Origin: Sipunculus nudus
Lineage: Eukaryota; Annelida; Sipuncula; Golfingiida; Sipunculidae
DNA length: 64,000 nucleotides
Reading direction: 5' to 3'
NCBI GenBank assembly: GCA_026874595.1
Contig: CM049312.1
Location: 48,365,429 to 48,429,428, forward strand
Shown here: piece after piece, positions 10,943 to 23,819 of the stretch
How positions within the stretch are numbered: the stretch's first letter is position 1
How the letters are laid out: the number at the start of each line of letters is the position of its first letter
Program-made: the position numbers and the translations under genes
The notes under the pieces: generated by a model
What the model was told of the DNA's origin: nothing
What the model saw: only the letters and a program-made list of their open reading frames with translations
The model's database searches: none

Positions 10943-13630
10943 TTAGAAATCTATTTTCACTCTTCAGGACTGCCTAATATAAAACCACTCCTCTGGTTTT
11001 CTTCATATTTACCATAAATATTCCTCTATATAGTTTCTATGTACATGCCAGCTATTATGTCAGTATTATATAATTTAAAAAAGTTATGGGCCCAAACATA
11101 ATGGACTTTGTAAAAAAATCAGGAAGATATTTGGTCACTTAAGACCAAAAGTGTTAAAGGTAGGGACTTTTTTCCAGTAATACAACTTTAATTTATCAAA
11201 ATTTAATTGTATACCAAAAATTAGATCAAAATCTGTTAAATTTTTTTAAATATTGGCAAAAATATAAAATTGGTACCTTAAATTTTGCCAAACTTTGGCC
11301 ACGGCACGTTTTTTTCCTGTAAGTACTGTGGATTTAATTTTCACAGCATGTATTCATAAGGATTCAATCTGTTAAAATCTGAAATTTGAAAATAAAATCT
11401 GCAATATTAGGCTAGTTATTAAATTTTTTTGGAGGCTCTTGTTGTATTCCCTTACATTGTCAAGCAGTCCACTTTGATGACTGTAGGTCATTCAGTGCAC
11501 ATCTTTATGCTCCCCAGGCTGTTGGCATAATTTTAGATGTCCCCAGGAATATAACTTTATTTAATCAAGATTCAACTGTTTACCCAAAATTAGATCTGAA
11601 TTTTGCAAATTTTTCAAGTTATTAGCATAAATAAAAAATCAATACCTTAAATTTTGTCCAACTTTGGCACTGTTGATTTAATTTTCACAGCATATATATA
11701 TAAGGATTTAATCTTTTTAAATCTGAAATTTCAAAGAAATTGATTGGAAAGAATAGCTTTTATTCATGTTTTCATACACCATGTCAAGTGTTGTTTACAT
11801 CTAGCCCACCTAGTAAGTAGTACAGCCTTCACTTGCATTTTGTAACCCACCCCAGGCAGCTTGCCTTGGGTCAGCTTGGCCACTACCAGCAGGCTTCGAT
11901 CCCCTCTGCCCTGCACTCCCCCCCCCCCCCCCCAGATGGTGCATAAACTAGATGAATGTTATTATTTTCTGTATTTGATTCATTCTTATTCTAGGCTATG
12001 CTACATTTTAGATTTTGTATTGTACCACCAGGGTTACAATGATTAAAGTGTACATTTAATTGTGTCCACAAAGTGGTGTATTGCTATGAAAGTGTGGATG
12101 TTCATGAGATAAGTAATTCCTTACTTCAGAGGAGTAAAAACTTCACCAGGTGTGAAATTGACTATTAATTCCAGTAATAAATTAAAACTGGGATAGTAAT
12201 TAGCACAATGATATTGTTTGTCCCTCATTCAACCAACAGTGTATATACATTATTTGAAAAGATGTTTATCAAATTGTTTTATCAAATTTACTGAATCTTT
12301 TATTTTATTTTGGTGAATAAAATTAAGCATGTACTGAAAACTCCAATGTGCAAAACTTTTTAATAGTGATTCAAGGAATATTCTTGTAGATGCCATGTTG
12401 TGGCATTATTTTCTTTTAAATTCAGTTTAAACATTTATGATTTAAAAATAATAAAATATATGTGTATGCATAATATGACCCAAAATGAGCTACACTCTGG
12501 ATATGTGATGATTGCAACTTTTGCAACAATTCTAATATTTTAACTTATAGTTTCAGTTTTTTACTCTGTATATATAATGATTGCAACTTTTGCAACAATT
12601 CTAATATTTGAACTTATGTTTTCAGGTTCTTTTTATTAAAAATTTATAAAACCTGTAAATAAAAAAATGATTCAGATAAAAACTTCTTAATGGAAAAATT
12701 GGATATGCTTAAAAAAATAGGATTATATATAAACTTAAATGCATTATTCCCTTGAAAGTGAAATAAAGGTATTAGTCCATTATGTCAACTTGCCTGTCCA
12801 TCTGTAAATTTTCATATGCATCACAGTATCTCAAAACTTTTACTGTTTTTCTTCATGACAGTCTTGTCAGAGTATTAGTATGCAATCATATATTTAGAAC
12901 TTTACTATAACAAAGTAGGAGGGCTCCTTTCCTCTTAGCTTTTCATATTCTTATATAAATGAAAAACATTACAATAGAATATTTCTACATCCACCTTCGT
13001 GCTGCCCTCACTTTTCCCTTCTCCGAACCCCATCCAAAAGTCAGCCTCAGTAAGCAAGAACAAGATAAATCAGATATATTCATACTTTAATATTTTGTAT
13101 AACTATTCGTCCATAGGTACCTATGTACATGCCAGAAATTATGTCAATATTGTGTAATATGTAGACAAAGTGGGCATCACAATAATGTACCTTGTCGAGA
13201 CTAAAGAGATATTGTGTCATACAGTCACAAATTCATAAATCACTTCATCAGCATAGTTAATCATAACATCATATCTGTCAAATTGAAAGCTTGCAGACTA
13301 CCATACACTTTAGATCCTTCAACAAATAGCCTTATCATCATTCTACTACTGCTTTTTACTGCTGTCATTGCATTCATATTTGCTCAAATATATCACAGTT
13401 TTCAACCCCTCCTAAATAAATAAAAAATAAACCACTATATTTTACTCTATTAATCCATCAGTCAGGTAATTTCATTTATCATTTACTCACATATTACATT
13501 ACATTCCTTTATAATAGCCCAACATGTCCATGATATTCATAAGCTTTATCGACTCGATATAGTATCACAGTGGAGAAACATTTATAGTCCAATCACGATC
13601 AGCTGAGCGCCGTGACCCATGGGTCCCTTG

Positions 13631-14676
13631 TTTCATCTATCTGCCTGTTTTAAATGGTTGATAATCATGAATACTTTTCTTTCCTGTAAGCACTGTTGAA
13701 TTAAATTTCATATCCTGTATGTATATGCAAAGGTGTTGAAACTCTGCCCCCCCCCCCAAATTTTAAAGAAATTAATTGCCATTTAAATCATTTAATTAAT
13801 ATATTATCAGACACATCAGTAGGCATAATTTGATATGGTCATGGATGGCCCCAGACACTTGAATGAATATTATAAACTTGAAATCTTGGCCTGAAGGATT
13901 TAACATGTTGTGCAGCAGATATAAAATCATATGCTCTGAAATAACATTTCACACACCTTGGAATGTGGACATGTTCATTATAGATGCCCTATTTCCATCC
14001 CTCCTGCCCCCCATCCATGAAAAAAGGGGGAAAGATTATGATAAATATATGTTTCTTCGATTACTAATATTGTTTTTGTGAATATGAGTTTTGATCTGCA
14101 CACTCCTGTTACAGACTACTGCATGGCAAAATTAATCAAAAGATCTTTTAACAGATTTTCTTTGCATATTTTGCTTATGTATATACTTTGTCACACGGCA
14201 AATGGTTATTTATTCCTCAGCAGAACAAGACTTCAGACTCAGACAAATAAAACAATGTCGCATGCAGTACACCTGGGCTCAAGGGAACTTTCGTGTTCTA
14301 ACATTTTCTCCATCTGATACTGATTTAAAAGTTTAGATGCACATTTTACTGCAGTTATAGCCTATAGTTCAACTCTAACTTTGTTGAATCTTTTGAATAT
14401 GCTCATGTATCGGATTGTTTTATAACTGATCTGTTCACCTACACTTTCACTAGGCTGATTGCTTGGAGAAAAATATATTATTTGCAGCCAGGTGGAAGTA
14501 AAAAATAAAAAATCACATGGGTGTTCAACTGGAAACAAAATGTTTTTATAAGGCAGATTAAATAATTTTTTACCATTTAATTAAAGGCCAGTTCAGACAT
14601 TTTGCATTGATTACAAGTTTTACAATGATTTTCTTTTGAGTTTGCTGACAATGCTTGTTGTTTTTGTAATGGACAG
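13631..14676 (+). other. Intronic sequence, mostly unrecognised
   Basis: A short B-core remnant lies at 13679-13745, with a C tract near 13747. The rest shows no repeat seen elsewhere in the window and no convincing coding frame. It is taken as intron because a splice acceptor and exon follow. Confidence 0.5.
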
Positions 14677-14827
14677 GGATTCAGCACGCTCACTCATCTG
14701 TGTGGTCTCCTGGAAAAGCAAGACCTACTTGCTGTCAGTAATGATGTGATTGGAAAGAAGGCCAGCCTGCTGGAGTACAGGAAAAAGTACTGGCAGCTCA
14801 TCTCTAACCCCAGGCAATCCAGCAAAG
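14677..14827 (+). CDS. Internal exon of an unidentified host gene
   Basis: The exon lies between a T-rich tract ending in GGACAG and a donor AAAG/GTAGTG. Its single open frame gives about 50 residues with clear coding character (for example LCGLLEKQDLLAV and KYWQLISNPRQSSK). Base composition is much less AT-rich than the surroundings. It starts in phase 0 and ends one base into a codon, which fits the exon at 20982. The peptide looks helical, like a HEAT/ARM-type protein, but I do not recognise the family and assign no function. Upstream exons are not visible in the window. Confidence 0.75.
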
Positions 14828-15916
14828 GTAGTGACACATACTGTATTTTCTCAAATAATTCGGAAAGAAAAAAAATTACGATCTCGGAATTACGAAATAA
14901 AACAATAAAAAATGAGTAAATTTACTTTTGCTGACGCATGGACCATCAATGTCATTTCATAGATGGGCGATAATGCCAGAAGTTTAAAGATCTTTCTTAT
15001 ATAAGACCAAGGTGCCAATATTTGTCATGTTTGCTTGATTAAACCCATTTCTGTAGTTCTTTTTCCCCCTCAGATAATCGTTAAATAAGAGATTCTCTAT
15101 GAAAACCTATAATTTCGTTGTTTTATAATGCTACATTATATAGACGGGTCTCAAGTTTAGTCGACCTCTGATCAGCTGTTAAGGCCACATGGAGTCAATT
15201 TTATAACGGATTTTGCTTAAAACTTTATAAATATTTTCGTGCCTGTCATTTACTGAAATACTGTATGCAAGGACCAAATCGAAGTTTATTTCCATGCTGA
15301 ATAAAACAAAAGACAAAAGGAGGTAAAATCCTGAACTGCTCAAGGTAGTGCAGCCAGGGCCGCTTCCCAGGAGTCGCAGTCCGAGCGGTGAAGCGTTAGC
15401 TGCTTGTGTAAGGAAGAACGCCGATGCGTGAGACAACATCCCTTTGATAATTAATTACATAGGAAAACTTTGGGGCGCAAGGCTTCCATCACAATCCTTT
15501 GATGATTAATAAGTACGCTAGAACAAAACACTCCTTAACCAAACGAGTGACCGTAACAAACTCCGCAGGAATGGTAAGACAATGTTAATTGTGATAGGAA
15601 GAACAAAATCAGTTAAAAATAACACAATTTAATGAAATGAAGAACAACAAAATATATAAAAGTTTATTTCACATGTCAGAAATAAGAGTAATTAGTATAT
15701 GTGTGGCCCCGTTTGACTTCGGGTGAAGCATGCTGAGGTCGCGTGACTTGGGAATTCCCAATAAAGTGTGCATACATTAAACTCGTTTGCAGCATAGTTA
15801 TATCACTTGCAATCGGAATAAAACTGGCACTTTGAGAGACATGACATCGTATGGATAGGTATACTGAATTATTAAAGGTAAGTTTTCGGCCCATGTTTTG
15901 AGAATGTCAATAATTA
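14828..15916 (+). other. Intron, no recognised repeat
   Basis: This is AT-rich sequence without any of the repeat families described here and without a convincing exon. The open frame on the minus strand near 15179-15439 has no coding signature that I can support. Confidence 0.45.
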
Positions 15917-17728
15917 TTAGCGAACCTGTGAGCTTATGCGATGGTGTGGCGTCGGCCGTCGGCCGTCGTCTGTACGTTAACCCATACTATCTTGAAAACG
16001 GCAAGAGTTAGCATCAAGAAACTTTCTGCAAAAAATTAGTCATCTAAAAAACTCTATCGGATTTTGCTTATTTTTTGGCTAACTGCATTTTCTTAGATTT
16101 TATAGGGAAAAAGCTTAAAAAGCTTTAAAAATCTTCTTCTCCGAAACTGTCCAGCCAAATTGTCCAATATTTCACAGAAATGATCCCTGGAACAATCTTT
16201 CTCAAGTTTGTTCGAATGGTTCCAGTTCCAAGATTTTTGGCCGAGTTTCAGGAGGTTGAACTTTGTTAACTGTGCAAAAAAGCATATTAAAATTTAAATC
16301 TCAGAAACGGCTGGAGCTATCATCACCAAATTTGATGCCAATGTTGGTCACATAGGTCATATCTGAAATTGAGGTATTGGTGGCGCCACCTGCATCGGCC
16401 TTTTTTGTACGGGGTCACCAGTGCCTGTATCACACTAAGGGCTACAAAAAACTTCTTCTCTGAAACCATATGGCCAAAATATATATTATTGCACAGAAAT
16501 GATCCTAGGGTAGTGATTTCTCAAATTTGTTCAAATGGCCTCTTTTCAGTGACTTTTGGCTAAGTTATGGGAAGCTGAAATTAGTCATATGCCATAACAG
16601 CCCATTTTAGCTCAGTGGCTACAAAGATCTTCTTCTCAAAAACCACTGGGCCAAATTCTTAAATGTCACACATTAATAATCCTTAGATGTTGATAATTCA
16701 AGTTTGTTCAAATGGTTTTTCTTCAAGTCTTCTTCTTGTAAACAGTCCAGCCAAATTGTCCAAATTTAACAGAAATGATCCCAGAGGCGAGCCCTCTCAA
16801 GTTTTTTCAAATGGTTTGTGTTGGATAAATTTTAGCAGAGTTACATAACAGGCCAAGATTGTGTACATTTCTTGACTAGGATGAGAAACTGCCAACTGTT
16901 TCAGATTTGGCAACAGATCAAGAGTTCATTCAGTGCAGCCAAATATAGGTCAACAGTTTAGTCAGTGCAGCCAAGCACAAGGCATGTGATCACCTCATGG
17001 GCAGCATGTGATCATCTCATGGGTAGCATGTGATCACCTCATGAGTATCATGTGATCACCTCATGGGTGTCATGCCCCTCAGGGCTGCATATGGAGCCAA
17101 TCTGTGAGCTTCTGCAATTGTGTGGCTACTATTTCAGATTTGGCAATAGGCAAAAGGTCAGCCTGGATTTATTTATAGCTTTGGCAGACTGCCAACTGTT
17201 TCAGATTATGCAACAAGTCAAGAGTTCACTCAGTGCAGCAAGGTTCAGGTCAAAAATTCACTCAGTCTAGCCAGGTTCAGGTCAAGAATTTACTCAGTGC
17301 AGTAGCCTGAGCCAGTAATTTGTCACAGTGCACTTGGGGTCCGTGCATCAGACTCAAGGTAAGTTTGATGTATTGGCCTGATATTCTGACCTGTCTATGT
17401 GTTTTTATGGCTTTCTACAATGACTTTTGCAAAGTGTATTTGCCTGCTTTATTCTACAGAAGAATTTGATATATCAGCCTGAAATTGGGCATATGTGTAC
17501 ATGTCAAATAGCTTTGTTGTATACAAGACTGGTGGTGCCACCTACAATAATTTGTGTGTTGTGTGCACCCATGCCAGAATTTCAGCAGTGATGTTTGTGT
17601 TTTGTTTTTTGTTCAAAATGTTTAGTACTTACATTGTTCATATATATGAAAAGTAGTGGTTCAGCACTGAAGCGTTATACCTGGTGTATATCCATATGCA
17701 CAGGTTCGCATTAGGCCTGTAGGCCTTG
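15917..17728 (+). mobile_element. A-family element, complete, 1.8 kb
   Basis: The head is TTAGCGAACCTGTGAGC, with GTCGGCCGTC repeats behind it. The 3' end is CACAGGTTCGC, AGGCCTGTAGGCCT and CTTG followed by TT. The head motif GCGAACCTGTG is the exact reverse complement of the near-terminal CACAGGTTCGC. In between lie GGTGGCGCCACC at about 16380, the TGATCACCTCATGGG minisatellite and the GTGTGCACCCATGCC tail segment. No protein is encoded. Confidence 0.8.
16980..17075 (+). repeat. Minisatellite with TGATCACCTCATGGG units
   Basis: Four imperfect units of about 26 bp lie at the same internal place as the tract at 5884 in another A element. Confidence 0.75.
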
Positions 17729-20536
17729 TTTATAAAAAGTCAGCTGAAAAGCATTTTGAATTGGGAAAATAAATTTCAAAGTTATTTCAAGTAGGGACCA
17801 CTTTTGTGTACAGATGGCAGCACTTTGTTTACCATTGGCAGATTGCCAGTGCCTTGATGTTGGCCATTAGCCAAGATGATGTCAGCTCTATAAATAGTTT
17901 TGGCACAGTGCCAGGATTGGAAGAAGTGCAGCCAGGTATAGGTCAAGAGTTCACTCAGTGCAGTAGCTGAATTCTATTTATAGCTTTGGCAGACTGCTCA
18001 CTGAATCATATTTGGCACCAGAGTTCAGCCTGAATCTATTTATAGTTTTGGCAGACTGCCAACTGTGTCAGATTATGCAACAGGTCAAGAGTTCACTCAG
18101 TGCAGCCAGGTACATTTCAAAAGTTCACTCAGTATAGCCAAATGCAGGTCAAGAGTTCACTCAGTGCAGTAGCTTGAGGCAGCAATTTGTCACAGGTCAC
18201 TCGGACTTGTCAGCCCAGTGCATCAAACTCTGGGAAAGTTTGATGTATTTGTCTGATATTTTGGGCTGTCTATGCGTCTTAGATGGTATTCTCATTTACA
18301 AGACAGTTTGTGCCACATACATTGACTTTTGCAGTGTATGCTCCTGCTTATTACTACATAGGAATTTGATACATCAGCCTAAAATTGGGCATGTTTATAC
18401 AAATCGGGTAGCTTTATAGTGTACAGGACTGGTGGCGCCATCACAATATTTTTTGCACAGTGTATGTCCCTGCTTATTTCACAGGAGGGGTTTGACATAT
18501 TAGTCTGACATCTGGCATATTTATATATCTCTTCCTTGTATATAAGACTGGAGGTGCCAGCTACTACCGTAAAATCTCCACTTAAAACCGCGGTTTAATC
18601 AAGAAATTCAAAATCTTGAAATCAGGTTGATTTCCTGAAAGCACTGTGCGGTTTATACTAGAAGGGTTTCCTGAATATCTTCCTGACAGACATGTTTTTG
18701 GGCCGGCGAGTGGGCGATAATATTGCAACTTTCGAAGGCTGTTCCTAGCATGCATGGGAGCCATGTGTAAATGTATTATTCACGATTATTTGTTATTTAT
18801 AATAAATATTGCTGATTAGTTTTCGTGTGATATATAACTTGTTATAAAATCTTGGTAATTGTCACCAAATAATACATTTACAACAACCCTGCTGTAACAC
18901 ACAGCGGCCCACTTTGTTGGGTATGGTCAAGCAAAATTGAAATAAAAGCCTACTTTAAACCCATTTGCGGCATTATTTAGCAATGATTATTTGTTTAAAA
19001 CGTAAAATGAATATAAAGCTGACATCGTAAAGAGTCGTATAATGGCAGACAATCGTTTTAAAATCAAGTTTGAGTGCCGCCATGTGCTGAAACACCCCGA
19101 TATTCTGCTAAGAATATTTTGAACGGCTGTACGCGGTGGGTGGTAAATAGAACAGCCACCTATTTCGTCCCAGCTTGCCTTGCGCAAACAATGCCTTGAC
19201 AAAATGGCTATCGACACGGAAACTTTCTTCAGGAAAAAAACTTGCTTACCCCGACTGGCCACTTTAATTTTACCTTAAAATCACTTGTTTTCAAGCGTCA
19301 TGTTTCCTATACGTGTGTATCTCGACAAGGTAACTTCAGTTACTTTGATATTGAGTTAAGTTGACCAGCAATGTTTTCAAACGCACCAGCAAATTGTGAC
19401 ATGGAGCGATGTCAGCGTACGATGTGACGATAATAATACCGAAGTAACCGGCATAAAAATGATTTGAATCTTCCGAGTAATTCCAGAAAATGGAATTTTC
19501 ATCAAAAATTTAAGATTTCAAAATATTACTTTTAGAATTAAAATATACAGTGACTTGAAATGGATCAGCAGAATATTTTTCCAAAATATAATGACAAATC
19601 AGTAGCAAACAAGAATACGGCACGGAATATAAAATCTGTATAAACAAGCAGAGGTTCACCGGCCCTTACGTCTTCCCAAACTTCATGCTTGAGTGACCCT
19701 GCAAAAAAGTGTTATGACGTGTTTAAATAAAATGCCCAAGGAATTTTAAAGAGGACAGGAATGGCCGAGTCGCAACCTACGCGTGTTCATGCGTGTTCAT
19801 GTCTGCCGAGGGCTAAAATCACTCATATCTCAGTTGTGGTTTGACTTATCTGCCTAAAATTTTGCATGTTTATACATCTTGGATAGCTTTCTGGATTTTT
19901 TGGCAGGTGGCGCCACCTACATTTATGTATACGCTGCAGACATTCAGGCTTATATCTTAGGACTGGTTTGACATATCCCCCTGAAATTTTGCATGTGTAT
20001 ATATCTCACATATTTCTTAATCATACACAAAATTGGTGGCGCCACCTGCCACCATTTTTGCACAGCTTCCGTCTGTTTGTCTGCCGTGGGCTAAAATCAC
20101 TCTTATCTCAGTAGTGGTTTGACTTATCTGCCTATAATTTTGCATGTTTATACATCTTGGACAGCTTTCTGGATTTTGTGGTAGGTGGCTAAACCTACAT
20201 ACACATTTTGGCTGAAGACATCCAGGCTATTATGCAACACACCTCACTATTTCCCCTTGCCACTCAATAAATGCCTCACTTCACCTTTCCCACTCTGATT
20301 TTGGCGGATACACGTAGTCCCTTGTTGACTACCCATATTCTAGTTTTTGTGTTGTGTGCACTCATGCCAGAATTGCAGCAGTGATGTTTGTTTAATTGTT
20401 TATTGTTCTAAGTGTTTAGTACTTGCATTGTTCATATACATGTTACACATGTTCTTGAAAAGTAATGGTCCAGCATTGAAGCATTAAACCTGGTGTAATC
20501 TCATTGCACAGGTTTGCATTAGGCCTGTAGGCCTTG
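17729..20536 (+). repeat. A-family body and second A tail
   Basis: Directly after the A terminus at 17728 the sequence resumes inside an A body (TTTATAAAAAGTCAGCTGAAAAG, as at 23150). It passes through the usual blocks, the ~280-bp core, a hairpin plus CCCATATTCTAG end at about 20340, and a second A tail ending AGGCCTGTAGGCC and TTG. No second A head is present, so either an A was inserted into an older A whose left part is lost, or 3'-end processing was skipped. Confidence 0.65.
18564..19800. other. 1.2-kb insertion of unrecognised sequence inside an A body
   Basis: The A body stops at 'GTGCCAGCTAC' and resumes at about 19800 with 'TCTGCCGAGGGCTAAAATCAC'. The sequence between is richer in CG dinucleotides than the surrounding A sequence and matches nothing else in the window. 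I could not find convincing terminal inverted repeats or a target duplication, so its nature is open. Confidence 0.45.
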
Positions 20537-20607
20537 TTTCTGTGTGGTGTCCATCTTTCCCTTTCTTTTAGGTGAAAATTGCTCATATCTGAGAAGTCGT
20601 TTGCTAT

Positions 20608-20639
20608 GGATACTACCTGCGGTGCCAAGGAATATCTAG
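20608..20639 (+). repeat. C-family 3'-end remnant
   Basis: The words GGATAC, ACCTGCGGTGCCA and TCTAG followed by TT match the 3' end of the C element at 53292-53328, including one side of its terminal hairpin. Nothing else of C is present here. The flanking bases 20537-20607 are unassigned. Confidence 0.5.
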
Positions 20640-20981
20640 TTTAATAACAACTTTATATGACACACCCATAAATTATTATTCCCAGCAAACAGAGCTGAAA
20701 ATCCGTTGTTAGCACAACGTTTATGATAGCCACAGACAGAGCAGTGAGGCCACTATTAAAAATCTGAAGTACAATCTTCAAATACTTAAAAAGTCATTAT
20801 ATTACTTATGAGACACCAAGTATGATCTTTCTCAAAGTAGGAAATAGTTGTATTCCTACAAGGTACAGTAAGTGACAGCTGGACCAGTTTCATTCTCAAG
20901 GTACAGGGACATATTGAATTTTAATCTTTCACCAGGCTAGTGATCACACCGTTTTACTGATGTACTCTGTTTATATTCCAG

Positions 20982-21089
20982 TGGAGGCCTTGAAGTCCTG
21001 CAGTGAACATCTGACAATGCTGGCCGGTGGTCCTAACCTACCAGAAGCTGCTCAAGTTGCTGTACATATCCTGGTGGACATTTACTCAG
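20982..21089 (+). CDS. Internal exon of the same unidentified host gene
   Basis: The acceptor is TTTATATTCCAG and the donor is TCAG/GTAGAG. The exon starts two bases before a codon boundary, so it completes the split codon left by 14677-14827 as GTG. It reads EALKSCSEHLTMLAGGPNL and then PEAAQVAVHILVDIYS without a stop. The matching phases, helical peptide style and shared strand support one gene. It ends one base into the next codon, which fits the terminal exon at 44368. Confidence 0.78.
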
Positions 21090-21424
21090 GTAGAGAATGT
21101 ATTAACTTCACACTCGTGGATTTGTTTGATGATATCCATTAGCAAAGCTCTAAATTGTAACCACTGAAACAAGAAACTTCTAACTGAATATCCATGGAGG
21201 ACACAAAAGATCTTCTTGGACCTGAAATAAGGTCACTGCGACCTATACTCACAGCTATGGGGCATGTTTTTGCCCCCCAAGAATAATTAAAAGTGATACA
21301 AAGCTCCAGTATCTCAATATTTAATGCATGGATTGCCATGGCTCTTGCTATGTTAATTGATCATTGACAGTATCAACTACACAGTATCATCTACTTCTTA
21401 AGACCAGTAGTGCCACCTTTATTT
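21090..21424 (+). other. Intron start, no recognised element
   Basis: Short stretches resemble decayed B core (words such as CATGGAGGACACAAAAGATC and AGCTATGGGGCATG), but no boundary is visible. Confidence 0.4.
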
Positions 21425-23819
21425 TTAGCTCAGCTGACTGCAAGTCAACTGAGATATAGGAATGGCGCTTTGTCTGTCCAGTCAACCGTTAGCAGGGCAC
21501 AAATCATAACTTCTGGTCCCAGAAACTCTTTAGTGAATATCATGGGAGGTCAATAAAAAGTCTCCTTGGAAACCTGAAATTATGCGACCTATATCCTCCG
21601 AGCTATGGGGCTTGTAAGTACCCCCCAGAATATTCAAAAATTTGGTACAAAACCTCCAATATCTTGATAATTAATGCATGGATTGTCATGAATCATGCCT
21701 TGAATATTGACCATAACTAGTTTTGTCAGTTTCTGCAAAGTTGTAGCACCACCTATATTTTTTAGTGAACCTGTGAGCTTATGCGATGGTGTGGCCTCGT
21801 GCGTCGTGATTCTTCTGTACCTTAACCATAGCTATCTCAAAAACAGCAGGAGCTAGCATCACCAATTTTTTGCAAATAATCAGTCATCCAAAAAACAATC
21901 AGGTTTTGTTTATTTTTTTCTAACTGCATTTTCTTAGATTTAATAGGGAAAAAGCTAAAAAAAAGCTTTAAAAAACTTCTTCTCTGAAACTGTCCAGCCA
22001 AATTGTCCAGTATTTCTAAAATGATCCCTGGAACAATCTTCTTAAGTTTGTTCGAATGGTTCCAGTTCGGAGATTATTGGCCGAGTTACAGGAGGTTGAG
22101 CTTTGTTAACTGTGCAAAAAAGCATATTAAAATTTAAATCTCAGAAACGGCTGAAGCTATCATCACCAAATTTTATGCTAATTTTGGTCACATAGATCAT
22201 ATCTGAAATTGAGGTATTGGTGGCGCCACCTGCATCGGCCTTTTTTGTACGGGGTCATCGGTGCCTTTATCACACTGAGGGCTACAAAAAACTTCTTCTC
22301 TGAAACCATATGGCCAAAATGTTTGATATCGCACTATCCTAGGGTAGTGCTTTCTAAATTTGTTCTAATGGTCTCTTTTCAGTGACTTTTGGCTAAGTTA
22401 TGGGAAGCTGAATTTAGTCATATGCCATAATAGCCCATTTTAGCTCAGTGGCTACAAAGATCTTCTTCTCAAAAACCAGTTGGCCAAATTCTTAAATCTC
22501 ACACATTAATTATCCTCAGATGTTGATAACTCAAGTCACTGTTCAAATGGTTTTGGTTCAGTGCTTTCTGGCTGAGTTACGGGAAGCTGAACTTTGCCAG
22601 TTTGGTGTATCTTCCTATATCAGTTATAAACCTGCGAAATGTTTTTCGACTGAAGCCAGTTTGTTAAATATTTTACAAGAATAATCCCCTAAATAATTGT
22701 TATAATAATTGTCATTAATGGTTCCACATGAATGAATTTTGGCTGAATTATGGAGATTGAATTGCCATTTTACCATATATGTAGCTGTTTGATGCTGTTA
22801 TATCTAGCCTGGCACCAGTTTATCAGCATCTATTACATCATGCCACTAGACATTTAGATTTCAGGTTATCTTTGGTTAATATTGACTAGAAAGTTTTTTT
22901 AAGCTTTTAAAAAATTTAGATTTATGATTTAAGTTATTCATCATACCAGGCAATGTTACAATCATGGATATTCAGCTCTCTGTGTCTATATAAAGACAAC
23001 TGTACGTGGATTATGAATTATTGGTATCCCTTCTCAACTTAATTCAAGTATTTGCCATCAATGAGATAAACATGTATCTGTACATGTATCTTTTAATTTT
23101 GCATTCAGTATGCATCTGTAATAATTTTACATATATTTCTAATTTCTTTTTTTATAAAAAGTCAGCTGAAAAGCATTTTGTATGGGGAAAATAAATTCAA
23201 AGTTATTTCAAGTAGGGACCACTTTTGTGTTCAGATGGCAGCACTTGGTTTACCATTGGCAGATTGCCAGTGCCTTGATGTTGGCCAATAGCCAAGATGA
23301 TGTCAGCTCTATAAATAGTTTTGGCACAGTGCCAGGATTGGAAGAGTGCAGCCAGGTATAGGCCAAGAGTGCTCTCAGTGCAGTAGCTGCATTCTATTTA
23401 TAGCTTTTTCACTGCATCATATTTGGCACCAAGGTTCAGCCTGAATCTATTTATAGCTTTGGCAGACTGCCAACTGTGTCAGATTATGCAACAGGTCAAG
23501 AGTTCACTCAGTGCAGCCAGGTACAGGTCAAAAGTTCACTCAGTCTAGCTAGGTGTAGGTCAAGAGTTCACTCAGTGCAGTAGCTTGAGGGAGCAATTTG
23601 TCACAGGTCACTCGGGGGCAACTGCCTTACTTACCTAAGCCTTGTCATCCCAGTGCATCAAACTCTGGAGAAGTTTGACCTGTAGATGCTTCTTTGATGG
23701 TATTCTCATTTACAAGACAGTTGGTGCCACCTACATTGACTTTTGTAGTGTATTGGCCTGCTTATTTCTACAGAGGAATTAAATACATCAGCCTAAAAAT
23801 TAGGCATGTTTATACATCT

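Larger units (their letters stand above)
8091..13630 (+). mobile_element. Outer B-family element (HINE-like), carrying a second B
   Basis: The head is TTAGCTCAGCTGACT, with an inverted partner close behind it and a GTCC microsatellite. The 3' end is CAGCTGAGCG, GACCCATGGGTC, CCTTG, then TT. The body is interrupted between 8324 and 10943 by another B. Reading across that gap restores the sequence seen uninterrupted at 8541-8575 (AATTTTTTATTA then AAAACC or GAAATC). Poly-C, AT-rich body and tail follow. No coding capacity is visible, so this is a non-autonomous element. Rolling-circle origin is inferred from structure. Confidence 0.75.
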
